From contig MNCI01025442.1 of the NCBI GenBank assembly GCA_015680685.1, positions 322,112 to 386,111 of the forward strand: DNA of 64,000 nucleotides, given 5' to 3'. Source of the stretch: Gnetum montanum (Eukaryota; Streptophyta; Gnetopsida; Gnetales; Gnetaceae). Position numbers and translations under genes: made by a program. This document shows, one piece after another, positions 1 through 10,260 of the stretch (the stretch's first letter is position 1; each line of letters starts with the position of its first letter). Under the pieces are notes generated by a model that worked only from the letters and a program-made list of their open reading frames with translations, ran no database searches and was not told where the DNA came from.

Positions 1-435
1 ATTCCTTGGCTAGCTGTACACATTCGTCAATGCTCGTAACCAAGTCGTACTCATGCCGCGCTACTAGGAAAGCAATAAATAACATTAAATAAACCTATCC
101 ATGTACTGCAAGGTTTATCCACAAATCTCATCTTTATTGCCATACACAACTTGTGTTCAGGTACAAAGCTGCTCGAATAAAGAACCGTTCACTTGGGGGA
201 CTCCTACTGTGGGCACATGGAAAATATTCTATCTCTGGGGTGATCAATTTGCCAGAGCTTTGCTACTTATAGCCTAGGATTAGAAATGAGGGAAGTGCCG
301 CCTCTTATTTATAGATTTGACTGTGGACCGCGATATCGCAAGGGACGATGCGATATCACGTACGCGATATCGCAGAGGATGCGGTATCGCGTCAGCCACA
401 ATATCACGTACGTGATATCACGGCTTGTGCATATC
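1..435 (-). mobile_element. Antisense LTR fragment (U3 to R/U5), head-to-head with element A
   Basis: Read on the minus strand this stretch follows the order of an LTR of the main family. Inner U3 with several GATATC palindromes comes first (about 435-330), then a TATA box (TATAAATA around 310-320), then R with an AATAAAGAT polyadenylation-type motif, then part of U5. In the R region it resembles the LTRs of elements B and C more than the 3' LTR of element A. Its true U5 end lies to the left of the window. It is joined at about 435-447 to a sense LTR end. I see no internal retrotransposon sequence between the two LTR pieces. Confidence 0.8.
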
Positions 436-611
436 GCGTCTCATTACCATACGTGATAAATGCAATACTAGTCTAGGTGGGAAGAAAACGAACTACGACC
501 TAAGGCTAACTATCTAGGTGCCACAACTAGTCCATCTGCAGAGTTCGACCGGATCGCGCGTGCAACGCTCTTTTTGTATGGTTGAGTGTAGGGGTACCTC
601 GCCACTCATCA
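436..611 (+). repeat. 5' LTR of element A, U5 end only
   Basis: This segment aligns closely with the last part of A's 3' LTR (about 5950-6114), including the shared stretch around ACTAGTCCATCT and the end GGTACCTC.CCACTCATCA. Only the U5 end is present. U3 and R are replaced by the antisense LTR fragment to the left. Confidence 0.85.
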
Positions 612-612
612 T

Positions 613-630
613 TGGCGCCGTTGCCGAGGA
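613..630 (+). other. Primer-binding site, tRNA-Asp type
   Basis: TGGCGCCGTTGCCGAGGA begins two bases after the LTR end. From knowledge of plant tRNA-Asp (3' end ...CCCCGGCAACGGCGCCA), 17 of 18 positions are complementary. Athila-type elements are known for a tRNA-Asp primer site, so this supports the lineage call. Confidence 0.85.
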
Positions 631-743
631 TGGTGCTAGTTATCTAGATTAGTTATATCATACAAGGTCGCTGTAAAGGACTTAACAATATATCTCTTAA
701 ACAGAAGTAATTATTAAAAAGTCACATAAATTCACACACAACA

Positions 744-2463
744 ATGCCTCTCTAACAAGATAATAATAACGTCACACTTAGTGAGGAAGTTCATTGGAGA
801 ACCAATGAGCTATATGCCGATGAAGATTGGAGTATACAACCTGAAGTGGGAGTTTCCTATAAGCATGAACAAAAACAACGTCATCACAACACACGAAAGC
901 CTAACTTATCCGATGATGATGAACCCCCACTTGCCACTACAAGCCTAACGCAAATACAAGAGGTTATTTGAATCTCACGTAGGCATCGTAAAGAGAGCTG
1001 ACTACCCAGGCTCGATTTAAATAACTTTCCCAAATTTTTAGGAGGCTATGACTTAGATCCGCATCAACATTTACTAGCCTTCTACGATGCCTGCACATGG
1101 AATAACATTGATAACAGTTGGCAAAAACTTAAGCTCTTTCCTATAACACTCGTTGACCAAGCTAAAGTATGGTATAGATCGTTAAAACCAAATTCGATAC
1201 AACGCTGGTCAACAATGGTAGAAGTCTTTAACGAAAAATATTGAACCTACGCAAGAGTGTTAGCCTTGAGGAAACAAATCCAAGAGTGGAAATAAGCAAA
1301 ACATGAACCCTTGGACATGGCCTTAGAAAGATATTATGCACTGTTAAACAACTGTCCAGGCCATGGGTTTTCCAAGGAAANGCAAGGTGGAAATATCATC
1401 TTTGCCAATACAACAATCGTTAGAACAAGCCGAGGCAAAGATCAATAAGATGTTGGAATGGATGAATCAAAAGTGTGGAGAATATGTCAACACCATTGGA
1501 GATAGAGTTTTGACAACCCAAGAAGCAGGACAAAATAATAGGCATTTGGAGAAAAGGAACGAAGGGAATAAGTGCTCAACTGCCAATCATACGTATGAAT
1601 GTAACATATGCCTGTACGATCATTCCAAAGGCCAATGCCCAATCTTGTTACATCTACATGAGCATTGGGGAAACACGTTACATCCAGAGTTCGTACAGAG
1701 ATACTGTGTTTGATCACAGTGGCAACAATCCCAGTCGTGGGGGAATCCACCCTTAGACTGGAGGCACCCTTCATATTTTCCGAATCCAAATGCTTATCAC
1801 GTTGAACACGCTATTTCTTCAACTGGGCCACCACACTTTATCTCATCACAATACCATTCTCCACAATGCTATTAGCCCATACCTCCAACACAACCACCAC
1901 CTTGTGCACCTTACATCGCTCCTAACTTTCAACATTCTCATCCTTTCCCTCCTTCCACAATGCCACCAACTATTCCTAAGGTGTTTGTACCACCACAATC
2001 CATGAACAACACTTGTGCTATTGCTACTAACAGCAGTGAAGAGCCTCCTCAACATCAAAAGCGTCCTTTTTTAAAACACGGATGTAGGAAGGGACAACAC
2101 AATTCAAAGGCCAATGCACCTTCCAAATCAGCACAAGTCCCACACTGTGGTGCACCCTTACCTTCGAACCCAACGCCTCATGTAACTTCATCAGGGCCAC
2201 CAACTAACACTCCAGCAACCATACGGCCCAATGAACACAATCATGGGAGGCATCATCCTAATCCTTGCATACCATCTAATAGTCCTAAACATCATAGTGG
2301 GTCAACTTGTTATTCGGGAACTACATCGTATGAAGTGCCCCACTGTGTTTATTATAAAGTGTGTGAAATCCAAGGGGATAAGTATGGACTGATTTCAATA
2401 TTTCCAATATGCAAGGATCCTCATTTTTCATTTATTAATCCTTGCCATAATCAACCCCTTTAG
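744..2463 (+). pseudogene. gag: gag of element A (decayed)
   Basis: Structural capsid protein of an LTR retrotransposon. I start it at ATG 744, which is in frame with the conserved capsid core beginning near 1011 (LDLNNFPKFLGGYD, then a WQKLKLFPITLVDQAKVWY-type core), the usual retrotransposon gag motif. In-frame stops occur before and after the core. A single N at 1381 coincides with a frame change and with the loss of a stretch present in the gag of B and C, so bases are probably missing from the assembly there. After the gap come an acidic/helical segment, a degenerate zinc-knuckle-like CNIC...H....C (around 1596-1637), and a proline/glutamine-rich tail to the stop at 2461-2463. Confidence 0.75.
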
Positions 2464-4390
2464 TTATGGGGGACATCCCCCATTTCAATGACAAGTAGGA
2501 TTAATAAATATTTTTCAATTTCTTTAATTTTTCAACTTTTTGTTTTCCAATTTTTCATTTTTCAACTTTTTGTTTTATCTTTTTATCTTTTTATCTTTTT
2601 GTGTGTTTGTGTGTTTGTCTTTTTCCATTTTTTGTAAGTAATCTCATCTATGAATAAAACACTCGTGTGGATCGTTGGTTGAGGTGTGTTTTATGTTATT
2701 AAGTCATGAGTGGTCAATTATTTGAAACAATGAGCCCACTACATCCACTCATCCACTCTATAAATAAAGAGGTTCTGTTCAAGGGTACAGTGATATTCTT
2801 GAAATTTCTAAACTTAAAATTAATTTTGTGTTCATTGTACTCGGAATGAAGAAGGATGAAACGAGAGGGAATGATTAGGGTGTGACATCAAGGGGACTTG
2901 CGGATTCTCTTTGGTGATGCCTGTGGGAGTTATTATGCAATTTGGTTGTACTAAGATCCTTGTAGATCTAATGAAAAATGGGAATAAGAGTAATCAAAAG
3001 GGCACTCAAAATTCAAAAGCTGTTCTAGGGGGTCCCATTGGAAAGACAACACGCATGCTTGAAGGTTGGCAGCTTATCTGGATTTAGTAAAGTGAAAAAA
3101 AAAGAAGAGAAGAAGAAAAGAAAAAGAAGTTCCATAAAACAAAAATCACTCCTCCCTTGTACTAAACGCCAAGTGATCGTATGCCTTGTTGTTATGGTAC
3201 TCTTATAGTTGTTCACCATGGGATGAAGCAATGTGATGTTACTGATTAGAAGGATGGACTTGGTCTTGATCTCGGAACGATGGGTTAATGACACCTTAAT
3301 CATGCTTTTCACGCAGGATTCACTGTGTCCTGGGTCAGTTACCTCATGTCCTGATCTCTACGATCCCTTTCTACACTTCGTCTCATCTCACTGTTCATGT
3401 AATTGTAGCTCGTGACCCATGTAACATAAAATTTTCATCTCATTCTGGTGATATTTACATGTGTGTGTTTTGTGGAGTTAGTGCAGATTACAATTAACCC
3501 TTCTAGTGCCCATGGACACTTTAAGTGTGATTACACATGGGCATAATAGGTTGAAACCTGATTTGGGGAGGATCCACTTATGTAATTTTGTTGTAATCTT
3601 CATTAATTCTCTAGCTAGAACACACAATTTCTTACCCTCAGCTTAATTTTTCATAATTTTCTTTTCCTTATTACCATCACATAGCCTTTTTCTCCCATCC
3701 AAGGTCTTTATTGAACTAGTTGAATTACTCTGGAACTAGTTGAATTAGTTGAATTTTCGTGCCTTCAGAACTAGTTGAATTACCCTGGAACCCTTTAGTC
3801 CATATGTCCTTAGTTTACATTGTTTAATCTCAAAGAAATATTAAAAATTCGGTACATTCTCTAAGTGCCCTAACTTTAATGAAAAAATATATACGTGACC
3901 CCCTTGTGCTAATCAACATCATTTGCAACTGTTCACGTAGGGGAAGTTTTTCAAATTTCTCTCTACGACTTGCGATTGCGCATCCCTTGCTTCCATATCC
4001 ATAATTCGCTTGCTGGTACTCCGATTTTCATTTCGTTTGAACCTACTTGACCCAGGAGTGTCCGCTTAGTCGTGGGGGAGGGGGCACATGCTGAATAGTA
4101 CATAAATTTTTTGGAATTCATTATCACCTAAAGGAAATCTTTAAGGGTAATTAATTCTAAAATTAAGAATAGAATGTGTTAAAAAAAAATTTCACCCCCT
4201 TAGCTATACCAGAAAAATTAAATTTGGAAACCACCTAAGCAAAGAGGACTCAACACTATAATCTTTCGGGGACATGTTCTTCCAATAATTAACATCACAT
4301 GGAAATAAAGTAAATCTATTAAGGCAAGCAGTAAGGTATAACCTAACTTTGGTAACAACCTTACTAACAATTGGTCCCGTGTGATTGCAG
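2464..4390 (+). other. 3' non-coding region of element A
   Basis: No gene is seen. The left end is T-rich (2500-2640) with short ATCTTTTT and GTGTTT repeats, like the segment following integrase in B and C. A purine tract of A and G lies at about 3090-3130 and a purine- or A-rich tract recurs at the homologous place in C, D and F. A short tandem repeat of GAACTAGTTGAATTA lies at 3711-3795. The region ends at the conserved acceptor-like AG before the aORF. Confidence 0.7.
3711..3795 (+). repeat. Short tandem repeat, core GAACTAGTTGAATTA
   Basis: The core occurs three times, with an additional partial TAGTTGAATT copy, in irregular spacing of about 20-30 bases. ACTAGT inside the core is itself palindromic. 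I did not see it at the equivalent place in B or C. Confidence 0.7.
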
Positions 4391-4967
4391 ATGGCCCTGA
4401 AATGTGGATAACAGGAAGGTCCTGCTCAAGGTGCAATTGAATGATCTCGGAGAGGTGGAAGACATGATCCTACCAGACAACATGCAAAATATAAGGAACA
4501 ATCATTCAGCATTCATCAAGAAGATCCTCCTACCGTACGGTCTAGGTAGGTAGAAGCAGGAGATACCCTCTCTGAAAGCGATGCTTGGTACTTAGGGGAA
4601 ATGTACCAATTTTGGCACAATAAAGAAGAAGGAACCATGGTTAACATTTGTGGTGTAACTATTGATTTCTCTGTTCAAGCCATTTCGGAAGTATTAAACC
4701 TTCTGAATACAGGGCCAAAGGTTGTTCAGAACTGAGCAACTTAATAAACTGTTGACAGAGAATAAAAGGGTGGCAAAAGAAAAAGAGAAGGCTAACTGGG
4801 CTACCTCTATGGCACAAGTGCAAACTTACACACACGCGAAGGCACTCAAGGCCTTACAAGAGGAGAAACTCTAGGCCATACTTCAACGCTATCAAATCCC
4901 AAGACCTAGAGCACAAGAAAAGGGAAAGACACTAATGGAGGAGTCACCGCCACCAGGAACTACATGA
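4391..4967 (+). pseudogene. aORF of element A (short, decayed)
   Basis: This is the additional reading frame between the integrase position and the 3' LTR. The start ATGGCCCTGAAATG follows GTGATTGCAG directly. The N terminus resembles those of C and J. At about 4587-4690 there is a segment with WYLGEMYQFWHNKEE and a following V.I.GV.IDFS..AI...L pattern. It matches the aORFs of C and J and resembles the plant-retrotransposon domain called putative plant transposon protein in domain databases (recognised from memory). The frame then runs into a lysine/glutamate-rich, probably coiled-coil stretch, much shorter than in C, suggesting an internal deletion near 4705. Several stops and frameshifts are present. 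Function unknown. Confidence 0.55.
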
Positions 4968-5130
4968 GTTCCAAATTTTTGTAAATATTCTGTGTGTTGT
5001 GTCTTTGTTTTATTTCTTCCCACACTACGGCATCATCCCATTTCTTTTTCCAGTTAATAATCCCATACCTATCCACTGTGTAATCAATGTAGCTTGTTCT
5101 CACTTTAACTCGAGGACGAGTTTTCATTTA

Positions 5131-5142
5131 GTCGTGGGGGTA
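5131..5142 (+). other. Polypurine tract of element A
   Basis: GTCGTGGGGGTA lies immediately before the TGATGA start of the 3' LTR. Equivalent purine runs precede the 3' LTRs of B, C, D and G. Known role: primer for plus-strand synthesis. Confidence 0.6.
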
Positions 5143-6114
5143 TGATGAATCATGAATTTGCTAGCCATGATATCATAGCCCTGTTGTATCAGTTACTGTG
5201 ATATCACAACCCTGTTAAATCAGTAGCTGAGATATCACATGGGCCGCGATATCGCAACTGACGCGATATCGCATCCCCCACGATATCGCATACGCGATAT
5301 CATAGTGCGTCACCATATCTATAAATTAGAGGCAGCTCTCCCTCATTTGAGATCCCAGTTTTAGAGTAGCGAAGATCTGGCAGTTTGATCCCTCCAGAGT
5401 TAGATTTTTTTCCTGTGTCTGCCCGCAGTGTGGTGAATGTAATTGTACGGTGTCTTTATTCGAGTGTGCTGTACTTGGACACACACATGACCGGTAATAA
5501 AGATCGAGATTACTTCATCATTGCAGCATTCACTTTGTTATTTATTTGTTTGTTTATTTATTTAATGTTATTTACTTTTTTCTCTCTCTTACCCTTAAAC
5601 TCCTAGAACGTGGAATGAGTACGACTTGATTACGAGCATTTAAGTGTAACTGCTTGGTAGCCCAGTGGTGTAGCTAGGATCTATGCTTGGTAACCCAGTG
5701 GCATATTTGGGATCTACGCTTGGTAATCCCAGTGGCGTACCTAGGACCTACGCTTGGTAGTCCCAGTGGTAGTCATGCACGAGGTCCAAGATGTGTACGA
5801 TTGATCAAGGAATTGGTTGCTCGTCATACTTAGGCTAGATTAGATTTTCTTACCCTTTTCCTCCTAGCTTAGCTTAGTTAATATTATTTTCCACTACTTT
5901 CAGGAGTAGCATAGATTAGGAACACATCATACACCTCATTTGGACTAAACCATACGTGATAAATGCAATACTAGTCCAGGTGGGAAGATAGTGGACTGCG
6001 ACCTAAGGCTAACTATCTAGGTGCCACAACTAGTCCATCTACGGAGTTCGATCGAATCGTGCGTGTGACGCTCGTTTCATATGGTTGAGTGTAGGGGTAC
6101 CTCACCACTCATCA
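5143..6114 (+). repeat. 3' LTR of element A
   Basis: It runs from TGATGAATCATGA to CCACTCATCA. U3 contains at least six GATATC-centred palindromes (5165-5312). A TATA box TATAAAT is at 5320-5326 and an AATAAA motif at 5496-5501. Past R there are short direct repeats of a CCCAGTGG-containing unit, around 5660-5770. The final 165 bases match the 5' LTR remnant at 447-611. Confidence 0.9.
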
Positions 6115-6199
6115 ATGAGAATCTTAAATAGTTACATTTCTATCCAAACTATCCAAAAGATAAAAAAATGTAGATTTTTTTAAAGAAATATTAATGCCA

Positions 6200-8843
6200 T
6201 AGAGACTTTTACAAACTAAGTAATTTAGTGTTTATGCATGCAAAGAGATGAAAGGGAGGAAATGCCAAGCTTACACTATGTATTGTAAAGGTGTGAACAC
6301 TTAATAGCCCATGGTTCATTATAAATGGGAAGCCACCAAGAAGAAATCTTATCAAACATAGAGATAAAAATAGTGATATTATTGAAGTTCTAAAAATCAT
6401 TAATAAAACTTGACTCAATATTATCTATGATTTATTATGCTTAACTTAATATTTGGGCATGTGATGTCAGAATGCTTATAACTAAAAGAAAACAACTACT
6501 GTAAGCATTATAAATCTTAAGCAAAGTGCATGGTAAAACTAAAATCCATATTGGAATATTTAAAGTAGTAGTTCCATAATCATAAATTAAAGTTCATAAT
6601 TAAATCTCATCAATATTTGCATTATAGTAAATATCAAATTTTTACCAATTATTCCAAGAGCCAGATAGTATACAATAATCCTCCATGCTAACTAAAAGAG
6701 TATTGGTATGTTGTAGAGAATTGTAGATCATAAAAAAGAATCTTCTACAAAATTCATGTTAAGAAATCGCGTACCTTGATCATTAATTAAAATTCCCTTA
6801 ATGAAATCCCTACGTAGACCATAATGCAAATTATTTGAAAGAAAATCTACAACAATGATAAAAAGATAGGGAGCTAGAGGATAACCTTAACAAATTGACC
6901 ATTGAAGAAAAAAGAGAAAACTTAATCCAAAATTAGGAGCAACTTGAGCATTAGCATCAATGAGTAGGGTATGGACAAGTTGAATAAAATAATCCAAAAA
7001 TCCTAGTTTATAGAGACAAGAAATAATGAACTTCTATTCAATCTTGTCACAACCTTTGGCATAATTTAACTTAATAAAAGTAATGTCTTTGTTAGTATCA
7101 AAAGCTCATTGCATTCCTTCCTAGGCTATAATAACATTATTGAAGATATATCTACCTTTAACAAAACTAGTTTGCTTAGGTTTGATGATATCTTTAATAA
7201 CCTTTTGAATTTGGCAAGGGTGCATTTATTTAAAATTTTATAAATATTATTAAGAAGAGTAATAGGCCTCCAATTACCAATATGTTGAAGATTTTCATTC
7301 TTAAGAAGAAGACAATTCATATCTTTATTAATATTTTTATTAGGAGAAAAAATTTTAATGGCTTTTTGGAAATTAAACATGAAAGAGATCATCTTCAGCG
7401 ATGTCCCAATGCTTCTTTAAAAACTTAATAGGAAAAAACTCAAAACCTAAAGCTTTATGATCTACTAAACTAAAGGTTTTGTTGTAATTTCTACTTCAAG
7501 AGTACTTTGATGCACTTTTGTTATAAGGATGAGGAATATGTGTGCCAGAGGCCTTGGAGGATTTCTTGCTAAAACCTTTAAAAGAAAAAAATAAAAGAAA
7601 AATGATTTGCTAAGAAATGTTAAAATTCTCATGATTTTTAATGATGGAATCATTTATATAAAGTGATTCTAGTTTAGGCATTTGATCCTTTCCTTTCAAA
7701 AATTTAAAAAATTCTTTATAAGGTTCATCAATTTTTACCTAACCCATGTGACTTTTAGTAAGAGCCCTTTTAGCTTCAAAAGTATCCCAACATTGCTTAG
7801 CATAAGTAGCTTTAGCCAAGGTTTTTTGAGTTTCAGAATCAAAGGGATCATACTCTAAAAGAATATGCATTTTCTTTATAGATTCTACAAGATATTCTTT
7901 AACTTGATGCTTATGCTTAGCAAATTACTTTCCAAACCATCTTGCATAATTTATGACTCTACCAATAGTATGCTACTACTAGTAAATTCAACCAGTATCA
8001 CCAATAGGCTTTTTTATGCATTTCATAAAGACTTCAAAATATTTTTTTTCACTAGGTTCTATGGACATATTAACATTCATATGAAAAAGCTCATGCTTTT
8101 GAAAAGATGAAGAATTAATTTGATAAAGAAAAATGTTAATAGGAAAATGTTCTAACAAAGTAGCATCTATATGTACTTCTACTTTTTTGTAGACTTCCAA
8201 AAAAGAAAAAACATTAGAGATGTAAAATTTATCAAGTTGACAATAAATTTTATCATTTCCTTATTGATAATTATACCAAGTATAATGTTTCTCATTTGAA
8301 TGAGATGGGATTAAAGAGATAAAGAATTTTTTTTTTCAAATTACACTAATCTTCTTTTTCTTAAGAAGACATATTACAAGGAATATCACCACATTTACCT
8401 AAATGACTTTTAGTTATATTAAAATCACCTTTAATAATCCAAGGAACTTTAGATAGAGATAGAAAATATTTTTAAACCTTTGATCAACCTTTCAAATTAT
8501 TACAAGCATAAATATTATAGAGTCCAAAGTCACCTTTTTCACTATGATAATTAATCTAAATAACTCTTCCAAAGTTGTCAAAACTAGAATTCAAAACTTT
8601 TCCAATCAAATTTTTATTAACAAACATAGCAACACCTCCTTTATTAAGTTCATGAGTAGCAGAAAAAACAATGCAATTTTTAAAAATGCATTTACTAACA
8701 AATCTAATATCATAAGCTCAAATATTAATTTCTTACACTAAAAGAAAATCTGAAGATAACTATTTATTTGAAATATACTCCCCAGCAATGTTTGCTTGGG
8801 ATCTATTAGAAAGACCCTGAACATTCCATGGTAAAAATAACAT
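6200..8843 (-). pseudogene. LINE ORF2: endonuclease and reverse transcriptase (decayed)
   Basis: ATG at 8843 gives MLFLPWNVQGLSN, the usual start of an APE-type endonuclease in plant LINEs (WNVRGL). The reverse transcriptase shows NWRPITLLNNIYKI at about 7275-7234 and PLAPYLFIIVVDF at 6880-6842. Both are standard non-LTR RT blocks. The catalytic FADD box is degraded in the expected downstream position. The C-terminal part (6200-6800) is poorly preserved. Known role of the family: target-primed reverse transcription of its own RNA. Confidence 0.75.
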
Positions 8844-9329
8844 TGAAATGTGGAAGAGGAGGCCCCCATAATTTTTTAAGCTTAGCATTCATTTCACAAT
8901 CCATATCACTAATATGTAAAAAAACATTATCCAATAAAAAAATTTGAAATATTAGTAGAAGTAGAAAGAAAATAAGATACCTTTGAGATTTTTAAATTGA
9001 AAGTAGTATTTATAGATCTCTTCTTTTTATGTTGCATTGAGTGAAATCCATCTACTTTAGTATTTTTATTATTGGTTCATGCTGAATTTTTTTTTTCAAA
9101 CAAGGAATTTTATTTAGATATCAATATTTTACTAACACTTTAAGAATTACAAGGATTAGAAAAAAATTGAGAACTTATTGAAGCAAATTTTATTTATACC
9201 TATTGAAAACTATCATTATTTTCCTTTTTTAAAAATTATTGTCTCTTTTCCTCATCACCAACTTTATTTATTAAGAACAAGATAGATTCCAATAACATAG
9301 CCTTCACAATGACAATAGCTACAACATCC

Positions 9330-9940
9330 TCTCCAATTATACTATGTAATTTTTTGGAATAAACACTGATTACCAACCTTGAGTTTTAATTCTATCTTCT
9401 TCTACTATAAATCAATCTCTACAAAATAACTTGTGGGTTGCATACCATCTAGTAATATTTTTAGGATTGTGCCAATGCTACCAACAATTTTTCTTTCAAC
9501 ACTTCGAAAAATAAGAGGAAGATTTTCTAATTTAAGTTAACAAGGAATTTTAGAATAATTATAAGAATATGGATCAAAATCCACTTTCCATTTTTGAGAA
9601 ATAAAAGTATTATGCTGATCCATAAAAACTTTAAGATCCAATGATTTCTCAACCATTTTAGAATTTAGTAGTTTGACAAGCAAAAGAGATTTAGAAAAAT
9701 AGTGTACATGCAAAGCATTAATTCCATAGCATTTAAGGATAGCTTGAATCATTGGTGTAAATCCCTAATTTGGACAAACAAATTCAATAATTTGTAGCAA
9801 TATGTATTGTGAAGTGATATCTTTTGATAGAGATTCCTATAAATCATTAGATAAAATAAAATCGAAGTTTTAGAATTCTTCATAGCCTTTATAGTATGAG
9901 AGACATTAGTATTTTCCATCTTCAAATCATTCCTCATGAA
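9330..9940 (-). pseudogene. LINE ORF1 fragment with DUF4283-like domain
   Basis: The segment contains WKVDFDPYSYNYSKIP (about 9593-9546), followed in another frame by a LLKLENLPLIF-type stretch. This is the typical W...FDP..Y...IP.WV.L.GLPL pattern of the DUF4283 domain in plant L1 ORF1 proteins. Upstream minus-strand sequence to 9940 has the helical character of the same domain. A stop and a frameshift separate the pieces. The zinc knuckle expected after this domain is not clear. Confidence 0.6.
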
Positions 9941-10260
9941 AAAAATTTCTACTACAAAACCCTTTCAAAATTCCTTAGAATCAGCAAACCACTAAGGGAA
10001 TTCACCATGCAAAATCTCCATCTAGCTTTGTCATTTATGTTTATGATGACTTAGATTAAAATGTAAACAAGAGGATTGACATGAGGGAAAGAGATTTAGT
10101 ATTCAATTCCAAATGATCAAATTCTTTATTGATTAAAAATGAAGTTTGCCTCCTATGGAGGGCCAAAACTACAAAAGTTGGTGAAAAACATATATAGATA
10201 AAACTAACAATAAAGGCCCATTTTATGAGTAAAGTATGGGTTTGGATGACGAAATTTGAC

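Larger units (their letters stand above)
436..6114 (+). mobile_element. Element A: pol-less Athila-like LTR retrotransposon
   Basis: Order seen: truncated 5' LTR, tRNA-Asp-type primer-binding site, gag, a long T-rich 3' non-coding region, a decayed aORF, a polypurine tract and a complete 3' LTR. There is no RT, RNase H or integrase. The gag tail is followed almost directly by the T-rich region that comes after integrase in elements B and C, so RT-RH-INT appear to have been deleted. The copy is non-autonomous and also broken by stop codons. The five bases after the right LTR are ATGAG; the matching left flank is outside the window. Confidence 0.85.
6115..10260 (-). mobile_element. Decayed L1-type LINE
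   Basis: On the minus strand the order is an ORF1 with a DUF4283-like domain, then endonuclease, then non-LTR reverse transcriptase. This is the layout of plant L1 LINEs. The 3' end abuts element A's right LTR at 6114; no poly-A tail is visible there. The 5' boundary is not sharp, and 10260 is an estimate. Stops and frameshifts are frequent throughout. Confidence 0.75.

Noticed and set aside
300-440. Regularly repeated GATATC palindromes resembling a CRISPR-like array
   Set aside because: Repeats are short, imperfect and closely spaced without unique spacers, and they recur at the same place in the U3 of several LTRs of a plant retrotransposon.
1487-2058. Minus-strand open frames over element A
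   Set aside because: They are shadows of the gag tail, which is supported on the plus strand by alignment with other copies.
7865-8741. Plus-strand open frames of 60-80 codons
   Set aside because: They lie over the minus-strand LINE ORF2, have no similarity to anything I recognise and are composition-driven.
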